Source of the DNA: Notospermus geniculatus
Taxonomy: Eukaryota; Nemertea; Pilidiophora; Heteronemertea; Lineidae
Assembly: GCA_002633025.1 (NCBI GenBank)
Contig: NMRB01001973.1
Coordinates: 52,948-116,947 of the forward strand
Direction: 5' to 3'
Length of the DNA stretch: 64,000 nucleotides
Positions 41,781 to 52,066 of the stretch are shown one piece after another (position 1 is the stretch's first letter; each line of letters opens with the position of its first letter). Position numbers and translations under genes: made by a program. The notes under the pieces are model-generated. The model did no database searches. It was not told the DNA's origin and saw nothing but the letters and a program-made list of their open reading frames with translations.

Positions 41781-44700
41781 GGGGTGAATATTCCTTCTCT
41801 TTCGCTTGCCGATTAGTGTATTCTTTTGTGACACAAGAAATTTACAATGATTTACAAACAATGCCATGCGTGACCCCATTCTCAATATGACTGTAGCATT
41901 ACGTGAGCTGGCTGCTGTACTGCACCTGCACTTGTCATATCGTGGCAACACTACAGTTTATGAATGGAATTCCAACTTGGTCATCTCATTATAATACTAC
42001 GGAATTTACTATGACCAATCATCAGCGAGGAGAGTGACAGTGATGTTGACGGCGACGATTCAATGAATCATCCGCTAAAACATGCGAAGGATAGTGTTGG
42101 GCGGGGGTCAACACATCAGTGCTACAACAATTTTCTGTCTTCACACGCCGCAATCTGGCTAAACTTGCAGCATTGACGCGGAATTCTCTGGTTAATCTCC
42201 TCACACCTCAGCTTTTTCGGCACCATGTTTGTTGTTAGTCTGTCGATCTCGTTCTGGGAAATCCCATGGGAAATCCCCGTGAGATTTTGAAATTTCCCCG
42301 GTAGTAAACATTTATGTCGCCCAAATTCATTGAAATAATATTAGAATATCATATTTGAGTTTCATTAAATTCCAATGATTCTAACTCTTTTTCTTGGCAA
42401 TTTTCTCGGACAATGTAAATATCATACGAAATCGCCGCCATTTCACAGCCCTGACACCAGTATCTTTACACCCCTGCCGGGAACGGACGGTAAATATCAG
42501 GCTAAAATAAAACGGGCCTAGTATATTTTAGACTACTATATTCCGATCTGAAGGAGCCAATTCTGAATAACCTACCCCAAATTATGTCTTGATAGCCAAC
42601 ATTTACATGTTACAGGGTGTTTTTATTACGCACTACCAGCTTGTCCCATCCATAGTCCCACTGTACAAGGGTGTTTTTATTACGCACTACCAGCTTGTCC
42701 CATCCATAGTCCCACTGTACAGTTTTTCCTGGACCTAGCCCAGTACCATTCCAGACAGTTTCAGAGCCAGCCGAGTGACCTGGACCCACTGGTAAACACA
42801 GATAAACAGTATAGGACTCAGGTGAACCTGTCATCTGGTCATGAATAGTTCAGCAAAAAATGTATAGATGGCAGAAGTAGTAATTTGAAAGCTTATAACT
42901 CTACTTTATAGAAGGGGGATTACTGCTGCCAAGAATATAGACAAGTTCACAGGCCTGATCGTAACATGGTGTTCCTTTCACTTGTATGAAACAACAGTGC
43001 ACACGGTACACGGTACACTCGTCCCCACTGGCCTCGAGCTTAATACTAGTTATACGCTCTCAACCACTGGCACAGATGGGGCCAAATCATGTTTCTCTAC
43101 ACTAGATGGCGCAAAATGTCATCAACTAATCAGCGACCAGTATTTCGCGTAACTAAGGAAAACATGAAACATTTTCTTATTGGCTGCATTGGTCACGTGA
43201 CAAGTATCGAGTGGCCGTAGCTGTATATTCGGGGCTTTTTGTGCTATTTTGCACCACTTTTTTGAACATATTCACTCCGAAATGAAAAGTTAACATACTC
43301 AACGTCACATATGACCCGATGTGGGACAGTACAGCGGTGTAAGCACTTCGTATTCAGCATGTTCTTGGATTGCCGTGATTGCGTCCACAGAAACAACACG
43401 GCCAAAGCTTGTTTGAAAGCTGATCAGTCATTGGCTGGTTTTTCCCGCGCAACTGGTAGTGACACCTAGTGTTCAGAAACGGACTTCGGCACCAAATGTT
43501 TCAGTGGTTGAGGGTGACAGCTTCGAGCGGAGGCCGAGACCACTGAATTATTGAGTGTAGGTACACGGGGGAAAGCCTGAGGAGCAAACTCGTCCCCAGT
43601 GGGTTTACGTTCCTACAACACCACTGGAAAGAGCTGACGACTTCAGGAATACTGCGCATGCGCAATCTACTAATTTTGAGGCGAATCACACCGAGGCCAG
43701 TGGCATGATGTTCGCAACAAACCATGCTGACTACATGTATTCGTTTTGAAATCGCTCTAATACTCAAACAACTTCGTGTTTTGGGAGTACATGTATTAAA
43801 TGGCCTTTTAGGCATATATGATGTTTTTCACTCATCGAAGAACGAAATATTGTGTGAAACAAACATTTTGACACGCTGCCAGCAGTTGATCAGAAATTTT
43901 GGTCAAGTCGTAGCCCTTGCCAGAGATATTCTTGGATGAGGTAGATCCATTGCCTGAGGAGACTGATATTCATGCTGACGAGATGATCTTTGCAGTTGAG
44001 CAGGATCTGGATTCATTTGCACCCGCGATTTTTCTTCACATGACATTGACATCTTCTGTTCGGATGGGGGTCGGTTCAAAACCTGGCGATGGCAAAGGCA
44101 AACTGCCAAATGTGTACCAAACATAGAAGCTGGATAAATTACAGATCAAAGGCAAACGACGCACCCGGGAGCTTAATCTGGTTCCATTGACAAACGACAG
44201 AGGGCGTGCACGCCCAGGCTTATTTACATGGATGACGACATAAGGCGGATAGGGCATGAACCGCCATGATATCATAGACCCCGTTAGCCTAGCTGCAGTA
44301 GGCCTCATACACCGACTGGGGTCGGGCGACTGTATGCCATGCTGCATGTTGTGCATCTAGGCCCGACATACACGCCAATAAATTTAGCGAGCCGTGCCAT
44401 TCTGTTGAGCTGTTGATCATGCGCCTAATCAGGCCGTAACTCCACCCAGATTTTCACATAAAACTAGTGCAAGCCTCTACACCTTCTGGTAGTGTCGGAG
44501 ATTCTGACGCTACTGTGCACCATTGCTGTTGGTGGTCTCCCAGAGCCTTTGGGTCGGTGTATCAGCTGACTACATATCCGGGATGTTCTGTGTTGATGAC
44601 ATCAAGACAGGTAGACAGGACGCACGTGCGCTCCATCGGTAAACTGGTGCATACATGTACATAAATTATGTTTAATAATTTCTCCTTCGATCCAAAACAG

Positions 44701-45540
44701 ACAAACAGAAAACCAAGATTTTATCGAGGAACATTGTAGATTTTCTATTTTAATTTGATATAATTTAATTGAGACAGTAAGAGAATGTTTATTAAGTCCG
44801 TAAATCCTTTGATTTTCTATCGCATTAGAGCCGGAGCGGTGTCCTAATTTTAGAGAATCATATCCTCCCGGGGACGACCTCCTCATTGGGGAAAATTAGT
44901 GTATGCGCACAGTCTGTTTTTTCCTCTGCTCATTTATATTTACATTTAGCAACATCAGTAAAAAACGTGTCCCATTTTTAGTGCCAATGTCATTGCCATT
45001 GCCAGGTTTTGACCCTGTTCTGACAGTACAAAATCCATGTGGAGACATGTGAGTCAGACTCCAATCCAATCCAATGTTTCTCATTGGTCAGTATTTCCCC
45101 TTATTGTTTTCACTGCGAATGGACAGCGACATGTTTCTCTGTGTTTCCTGATGAAAATTCATGGGATCCCAGCGATCTTTTGTATGGAAACACCGAGATA
45201 TGGGAACACTTGAAAAAGGGTACACCAGCACCCGGTACCCTTAAGTGCAGTGTCTGGCCCATTAAGTTGGTGGATAAAGCTGAGGTTATATTCGCAATGG
45301 TCACGGTCTACATAGCCACATTTACACTGCCTGCTTAGTTAAATAGTGGTGAATTGATTTTATACCATCCAGCATTTGATTTAACTTAGAAGGTAGTGTA
45401 TATTTCTCTATTAACTGTCATCGATACTAAATAATATCCTATGAAATATCAATACATGTTTTTCAATTTTATCGAAATAGAGCATACCAGTAGTTGGAAA
45501 TTATGGAAGACAACCGGCGCTTCATGACCCATCACGTCAT
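41781..45540. other. host-like noncoding DNA, no gene supported
   Basis: A 54-bp unit beginning GGGTGTTTTTATTACGCACT is tandemly duplicated at 42615-42722. Sequence around 42960-43010 recurs inverted near 60270. CTGCGCATGCGCAAT near 43652 is an NRF-1-like promoter word without an evident gene. The short frames here show no domain. Confidence 0.4.
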
Positions 45541-45562
45541 TCGATGGGTACTTTTCCTATAT

Positions 45563-45569
45563 TATTTAA
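45563..45569 (+). promoter_or_regulatory. TATTTAA late-type box of the 290-aa gene
   Basis: TATTTAA lies inside the upstream extension of the open frame and 46 bp before the in-frame ATG at 45616. This argues that translation begins at 45616 and not at 45544. Confidence 0.45.
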
Positions 45570-45615
45570 AGAATATCAGGGGAAATCATTTACTATATTT
45601 CGAGGACGTCTTAAA

Positions 45616-46488
45616 ATGTTTCCTTTGAATTCTAGATGCGACACAAAGTTAACCGATTTAACAATGGGTTGTTTTAGCAGTCATCAGGTCATGGGCATTC
45701 CAGATGTGGTTGAAGGCGTGCCTTTAACATTCTCAGATAAAGTTAGACATATCAACATGGAGCATTATCTTCCAATTTTAAATATTAATTTAAATCAACA
45801 ACCCTTCATTTGTAGAGCACCACCTGGGCAGAAAGTCACGGTTTTAAATACAGGTGATCGATCGCTAATGTTGAACGATTGCGTAACTTTACTTCCACCA
45901 ATTGATACGGAACGGAAAAGCAAGGAATATTACGAACATTACGTTGACCCGATTAAAGACTTCTGTCGACGAACGGTGAAATTCGATGGGAGTGAAAAGA
46001 CATTCACATTTCCTCAAACTGTAACAATACCTCATTACCTCCAAGTGTTAAAGGCAATCTTCTTAACAGGTATAATGCGGAAAATGGATAAAACGACCCT
46101 ACCAGATTCGGTATTTATCAAAGAGTATTTCAATCTACCAGGCGTTGATTCAGACCAATTTGAAATGGATCAATTCATTTCCATGTTTCAAAATTTAATC
46201 ACATACGTTGCCAAGATTAACAAACAAGATATAGAATCTTTGATATCGGACGATGTTCACAAAACGTATTTGAACAGGATAAAATACAATTCTACAATAG
46301 ATGCCGATGATAAAGACGAGGATTTTTTCAATTATTTAAACTTCTTCCACGAATTGTTCGACATAAAATTTTCACTATCGCCCGTAATTGTCGGAAGGAT
46401 CATTCAAAAAGACATCAGTGCATATTCTCATGCGAATCCAGACGAAATTCTACCAGGAGAAAGGTTTATAATGTACCTGTCGCATTGA
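45616..46488 (+). CDS. herpesvirus-like capsid triplex subunit candidate
   Basis: The open frame begins at 45544 (314 codons). The internal ATG 45616, preceded by a TATTTAA box, gives 290 residues and is preferred. It is a mixed alpha/beta protein with segments such as INMEHYLPILNINLNQQPF and PPGQKVTVLNTGDRSLML, with no zinc motif or membrane segment. Length and texture suit the second triplex protein (UL18/UL85 family, about 290-320 residues), which locks hexons and pentons together, but no diagnostic motif confirms it. It ends 12 bp from the stop of the opposing gene. AT-rich composition and compactness agree with the main viral block 9 kb away. Confidence 0.45.
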   Translation: MFPLNSRCDTKLTDLTMGCFSSHQVMGIPDVVEGVPLTFSDKVRHINMEHYLPILNINLNQQPFICRAPPGQKVTVLNTGDRSLMLNDCVTLLPPIDTERKSKEYYEHYVDPIKDFCRRTVKFDGSEKTFTFPQTVTIPHYLQVLKAIFLTGIMRKMDKTTLPDSVFIKEYFNLPGVDSDQFEMDQFISMFQNLITYVAKINKQDIESLISDDVHKTYLNRIKYNSTIDADDKDEDFFNYLNFFHELFDIKFSLSPVIVGRIIQKDISAYSHANPDEILPGERFIMYLSH

Positions 46489-46500
46489 ATGTCCAAAACA

Positions 46501-47457
46501 TTACATCAGGTCCCCATTGCCAATTATAGTACCAAACCTAACCTTTTTCTGTGGATTTTGTTGATTTGACATGTGTTTTGGAATATCGTCAACACACAGA
46601 TCTGACGACCGCTTCAAAGAACTTTCTTTACCTTCATCGACACCTAAGAGTTGCTCGGAAATGCGCTTGATGAAATGCGTAAAAATGTCAGGATTTTCCA
46701 TGTCGATCATGTCAGGTGTGTTACATTGAGCTAAGAGGGTGTCATCCTCCCTGTCAAAAAACAATGCAACCGTGTTGTATGTGTAAGTAATTATCTGTGC
46801 AGTCGTCAACTCTGTAGTTTTCAAGAAATTATCATGTTTCAGATATTTTGTGAACAAAGAGCATAATTTTACGAATAAATGACTATCATTCAGTATGTCT
46901 GTAATATTATAAATATCACCAGATGGCAAGTGTTTTTTTAAAATATTCTGAAACCGCGTGAAAACGTCATCTTGTTTTGTGGTTGTGATATTAGAGTCAG
47001 TTGTAAATATGTTGCCCAAAGTTGGGACCGTTAGTATATTCAAACAATTTTTTGCAATGCCTTCAAATCTAGATATATAATTACCAAATAAATCCGTTGG
47101 CATACTTGTCATCTGTTGACGAAAGAACACATCAGTGGTGTTGAGATGTTGAACATTTTTCTTGCCCTTAATGGCATAGGCAAGAAATTCAGAATTCACA
47201 CAGGCAAATGGAAATGTCTTTGCAAGTGTATTCGAATTGAAAATAGGCCGTAATGAAGGTCTTTTAGGCTGGCCTTGTATCGATGAATCGGCAAAAACGG
47301 TGTATGCGCATAGAGGCTTTAGTACTTGTGTTTGTAGAAACTTCAATTTACAGTACAGAAAACTTACAGCTAATTGTTCGATAAAAGAATTTATACCACT
47401 TGATGAGCCTGAATTCTCTATATTTGCTCGTGTTATTAAATTTCTAAAAACTCTCAT
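46501..47457 (-). CDS. herpesvirus-like block: 318-aa protein, unassigned, possibly 5' truncated
   Basis: The first ATG is at 47457 (MRVFRNLITR); the frame is open five codons further. The protein is helical, with FIEQLAVSFLYCKLKFLQTQ near the start and a basic, Ser-containing tail (PQKKVRFGTIIG). No family is recognised. It converges with the 290-aa gene. No TATTTAA or TATA box precedes it. A single N at 47502 and a switch to host-like sequence 30-40 bp upstream suggest a junction or an assembly join that removed the promoter or an N-terminal portion. Confidence 0.45.
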   Translation of the reverse strand: MRVFRNLITRANIENSGSSSGINSFIEQLAVSFLYCKLKFLQTQVLKPLCAYTVFADSSIQGQPKRPSLRPIFNSNTLAKTFPFACVNSEFLAYAIKGKKNVQHLNTTDVFFRQQMTSMPTDLFGNYISRFEGIAKNCLNILTVPTLGNIFTTDSNITTTKQDDVFTRFQNILKKHLPSGDIYNITDILNDSHLFVKLCSLFTKYLKHDNFLKTTELTTAQIITYTYNTVALFFDREDDTLLAQCNTPDMIDMENPDIFTHFIKRISEQLLGVDEGKESSLKRSSDLCVDDIPKHMSNQQNPQKKVRFGTIIGNGDLM

Positions 47458-47504
47458 TATTGAAAATGCCACCTTCCCTTTGGGGTTGAATTCCAGGTTC
47501 CNAA

Positions 47505-48950
47505 TTTATCGATGTTCCAACCACGTGCGTTTGTTTACGTGACCTTCACCTTCGTTTGCACACGGCGCTTAGGTTGTCCGATCCTCCTTGACAGCTTCCT
47601 TCACAAAATGTCCACAGCTTCCTTCGGCGTGAACCTTTCGACTTTTTCCCGACTTGAAGGTGGGCAAAACTTAAATCATTGTTTCCTTGAAGTATGAGGG
47701 AGACTCCCGATGGCAACACGAGAGATCAACTTTGTCACTTGATGTACTGATTGTTGTGGATTCTGACGGAAGGACAAAGTTGTTGTACGTGATTACTGAT
47801 AAGATCTCGACCTTTATTCTCAAACTACCAAGGTGGATCCCATCAATCAGTTCACTGAAATTGCAAAACATTACAGTCATAAGACAACTACAAAGAAAAT
47901 CATACAGAAACCAAACATTGTACCCAAGAAAGTGAATAAAAACCCTTCGAAAGCGCATACAGTATTTTGTCAGTTATTTACCACCAAACGTTCGCAGGAA
48001 TATTATGAAAACTGAACCAGAAAGCTGTCTTCTACATAGAATCTTTAATGATTTGACACAAGTTCCCAAGGCTAACAATACTCACACACGCTGGGCACAT
48101 GCAGAGCAGAATACCACAACAAAAACAAGTGCCAAAAGACAAGTATCGAGTAACATGACGTGACGATAAAAAAGGTGACGCAGATGAACACAGGCTTCCT
48201 CATGAAGCGCACCACGTGCTCTTACCAAACCTGAACCTAGGTGGCAGCACCTACCGGAGCACCCAGCGGGAGGGAGTTTTGAAACCCCAGGGAAGTTGAA
48301 TCCCATGAAATCCGTAACACTGATGTTCTTAACTGGAATGTTTAGATTCATTAGCCACCAGCTTACAGCTTTTTAACTGTTCATTAGGGTTCATGCTGCG
48401 GTTAGATGCCTAGTAGTATTCTGTCTTGTCAGTGTTCTTCTGGCGTGTTGCTTTTTCAATGAAATCGATTATCATTCAGTAAAGGTGAAAAGGTCGATGT
48501 GAGTTCGGGGGAACTTCCTCTTTTGTCGCCAGCTGAAAACATTAAATTTTTGATTCGTTCTCAGAAAGTTATGTTCTGCTTCAAACAGTAACAGTAACAG
48601 TAACAGTGGGAACTCAACTAAACAAGTTTCCACACATGCGGGCCTTTGCCTCATCTTTAATTTGGACTATTTCAAAATTTTCACCATTGTGATATGGTTC
48701 AGTAAAACCTGCCACTGGATTGGGATCAAAAGGAATACTCTCCATCAACGTTTCTGACCTGGCGTTGTTTTTCTCTTTTCGTTTTGGCTGGAGCTTTTCG
48801 CCCAGCTCCACTTAGGTTTTCTCCAACAAGAAATTCACAGATTCGTTCTGTCATGTCTGACATTTTGGCATTTACCTTGGTCAAATATTCCACCAGAATT
48901 CCATGATTTCAAAAGTATGGTGACAAAATATGAGTCAAATTATCTGGACT
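47505..48950. other. host-like noncoding DNA with degenerate frames
   Basis: An AACAGT microsatellite occurs at 48586-48608. On the minus strand 48614-48860 shows two overlapping frames (ERICEFLVGENLSGAG, then GFTEPYHNGENFEIVQIKDE) that look like one decayed coding piece of unknown, probably transposon, origin. Confidence 0.35.
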
Positions 48951-48951
48951 A

Positions 48952-49118
48952 GTCAAAAGTACCCGTGGGGCGGGCACAAAGTTGGGGTGAGCACATTGTT
49001 AACCTTGACCCCCGATGACCTTGACCTTTGCCCAGTCTTGACCCGTATCTGCTGTCAAGGGGTCAACACAAATACACTTACCAAGTTTCATCCCAAACGG
49101 ACCAAGGACCTCCGAAAA
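48952..49118 (+). repeat. direct repeat, copy 1 of 2
   Basis: The roughly 167-bp unit starting GTCAAAAGTACCCGTGGGGC recurs at 49648-49812 almost identically. It carries several TTGACC/CCTTGACC words typical of a dispersed invertebrate repeat. Confidence 0.75.
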
Positions 49119-49326
49119 TGATGACATTGATGAGGGGAGAATCTCTCCTGTTTATTGTATTTTCAACTGATATGAACTATTGCATGTATTGTACAAACTA
49201 CCGGTATTTAATTCGGTTACATAAGGATTATTAAATCTACATTTTATTAGCATTATCATGACAAGAAGCTACATGCAGATCAGGTGTATAGAGTTGTTGT
49301 ACTTGAAGAATGATTCTAAAATTTAC

Positions 49327-50616
49327 CTATCGGTGACCATTCCGACATATCACCTTCTTTCTCACTGGACGACACGCTTGACGATGATGACTTCGCTCCG
49401 TGATGGGTTCTTTTCCGGACATTTCTGAGTCTTTCTTCGATGAACCCTGTTGCTGGATGACCCGACCGGCCTCTGACATAGAATGCAGCCTGTAAGGAAA
49501 ACAAACACTGAGGAGTAGAGTCTATTCTGCTCAAAAATTTTAGTCTAGATTTGTGACAAAAGAAGTAAATCCACCTTGGATGCATTATAAATGATGTCCA
49601 CGTTAACAGGTGAGATCCTTGAATTATGAGCCTCATTCATAGTACTGGTCAAAAGTACCCGTGGGGCGGGCACAAGTTGGGGTGAGCACATTGTCAACCT
49701 TGACCCCCGATAACCTTGACCTTTGCCCAGTCTTGACCCGTATCTGCTGTCAAGGGGTCAACACAAATACACTTACCAAGTTTCATCCCAAACGGACCAA
49801 GGACCTCCGAAAAACAAACATTTGACCTTTGATCCCAACGACCTTGACCTTTCCAAAAATGGACCCCTCAAGGGCAATTCTGGGGTCAACCTACATCCAC
49901 CCACCAAGTTTAGCGAAGGTCGGGCCAAGGACGCCGGAGGAGTAGGGGAACAAAGAGACAAACAAACAAAGAAACAGACAAACGTAGCTCAAATTATAGT
50001 ATAAATACTCACGAGACTGAAATGATCTCGACGACTGGTAGCTGAAGATAGGTGTACTGAATGTAGGTTGCTGTAAAGCCACAGAAAAAATGCTGGTTCC
50101 TGGGGTACTGCTCTGTTCACGAGCTGGAGTTTTGCTTGATGACAACTCTTTTGTAATGCTGGGGAGCTTCAGAATAACAGGCGTATCCTTCAGCATTGTT
50201 GCCACTTTTTGTCTCTTTGCTGGGAATTTACCAGTGTTGTCGTTGGCATCATTGTCGTTACCATCGAAATCCTCGTCATCTACATCAGTAGCATCTGCAC
50301 CATCATCCCCATCACCAAAATCAAGGCATTTTGGATTTGGCCTCAAAGGAAATATGTCCTCAACTTGGGGTAAATAAGCATGCACAGCTATCGCAATCAA
50401 AGTTGTCCAATGGGTGGTGGTGGTAGCACCTCGTCACCATTTAAAACAGTTTACACCACATACTTGCCGCACTGTATTAGTGATCGAGCTGGCTATACTA
50501 CCAAAAAGGAGGTGGACGTTATCTATTTTTGATGCTACTAACCTTCTTGTTGTTTGCCGTAACTGAGCCGAGTCCTGGTCTGTGGTGTTGAGATCCGATG
50601 TGTCCTGGGACTGCAT
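49327..50616 (-). pseudogene. candidate multi-exon coding remnant, function unknown
   Basis: Signals suggest spliced exons on the minus strand. An ATG at 50616 opens a Gln/Ser/Thr-rich start that ends near a GTTAGT donor at about 50542. An acidic exon (FGDGDDGADATDVDDEDFD) ends at 50013 before GTGAGTAT. A third piece runs from 49489, after CTTACAG, to 49327 before GTAAAT. The exon phases are not clearly compatible, so either an exon is missed or the gene is dead. A repeat copy (49648-49812) lies in the presumed intron. No domain is recognised. Confidence 0.3.
49646..49814 (+). repeat. direct repeat, copy 2 of 2
   Basis: This matches 48952-49118. It continues into GACCTTTGATCCCAACGACC, extending the dispersed repeat to about 49950. 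Confidence 0.75.
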
Positions 50617-51104
50617 TTTCGATTTGCTTTATTGTAATCGTCTGGAAAAGGAAAAAAGTTTTATATATGAATCTAATTGGCCAAGTAATGTTTTCAGCAT
50701 GTCATGTATCTCGGTATCGGCAAGATGACCAGCCTGACTGAGCCCTGGAGTAAAACCGACATGTGCCTGGCTTTGCTGTGACGGGTCACAAATGGAAGGA
50801 CGTGTCCGACATAAGCTGTTTGCTCGCTTGCGTTGTCGCCGCTACGCGGCAGTTCGGGTCGTTGCGTCCAGATTTCAATGTGGGTTTCGGTTTCGGTTTA
50901 CTATCTTTATTAACCTTCTTTGCCTCGTCCCTATTACTCGTGAGACCGCATTTTCCAAACACTGGGTCATTTGCTTCATATGCCACGGCTGTGAGGAAGT
51001 TGACGACATCCTGGACATCAGGTGATTTGCCTGGTGTTCGTATATGATAGACTGCTCTTCCATCTTGTTTGCAAATACCTTGGTAATTTCTCTATGGCCT
51101 CAAC

Positions 51105-51310
51105 CAGACTGCTTCCCCATTCACATCTGATTCCTTGATTGGTTTCCTTTTGAGCATCTTATCAACCCATGCTTGTGAAACTGCAAAGTCATTACCAAAA
51201 CGATCCTTTAGCAACTTTCTGGCCATGCTATACCCTGATGAGGACTCCTTGAACATGTTGACAGCGCAACTTTCTATAACCTTTCGGACTTTCCTATGAC
51301 TTTCCCAGTA
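51105..51310 (-). pseudogene. BEL/Pao gag fragment
   Basis: The minus-strand frame reads SGYSMARKLLKDRFGNDFAV followed by SQAWVDKMLKRKP. This is the ARxLLKxRFGN block of BEL/Pao gag proteins. It ends at a stop near 51102. A related, further decayed copy is at 53800-53930. Confidence 0.6.
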
Positions 51311-51319
51311 CAGTACCGC

Positions 51320-52062
51320 ATTAGCATGCTGAGCTTCACACTGTCATCAATTAATTCTCTGTCTACTGAGGTTTCAAACACCCTGATAGAGACCCAATAC
51401 TTCAGGGGGTCACCATCGGAACACCTTTCACCTGACAAGAAAGGTGATGACACTTTTAGTCAATCATGTTCATACCAGTATCAGGTCTGCCAGGAGATAC
51501 AGACGTCGTCATTTTTGACAAGTATGAGAAATTAAAGCAGTGCCACCCTGCAAAAAGAATCACGTAACACATGTTGTGTTTTGACATAAAATCATGTCTG
51601 TTGTTACATAGGTTCATACAAAATCTTTACAGTATATCCATATCCCACAGTCCACTTGACAGTTGCATCTTAAATTCAGATGCAAATTCATTGTAGGATG
51701 AGTATCTGAATGAGTGTATCTGACAGTTGCGCATGGCTGGCCTGTGTGAGGTTATAGTCAGAGAAATAAAATTGTGGAGGAGGATCTGGCACATTTGGCT
51801 CAGCTTGTATTGGCATACCATAGACATTTGTGAGGCTGTCATTTCTCATTGGTTTAGAGCATTCTTTGGGGAAGGCCTAAGCTGGGTTGAATCCGTTCAG
51901 GCCTAATTGGACTTGGTTGCGGAGGTACAAATGGCTTCACATGCATGACATGTGAGTTCAGGGTGAAGGACCTAACTCCACTTCTTCAACATCCCTTATG
52001 CTGGACATAAGAGACTTTGACCTGCTGGCCATTTCTTCTTCATTTCAGCCAGTTGCTGCTCA
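51320..52062. other. degenerate transposon-like DNA, no intact gene
   Basis: Short minus-strand frames continue in the direction of the BEL/Pao fragment without recognisable pol motifs. Confidence 0.35.
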
Positions 52063-52066
52063 ATTT

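Noticed and set aside
45039-45338. 99-aa frame upstream of the 290-aa gene
   Set aside because: Part of it (around 45240-45310) matches noncoding repeat sequence near 60080-60160, so it is repeat DNA.
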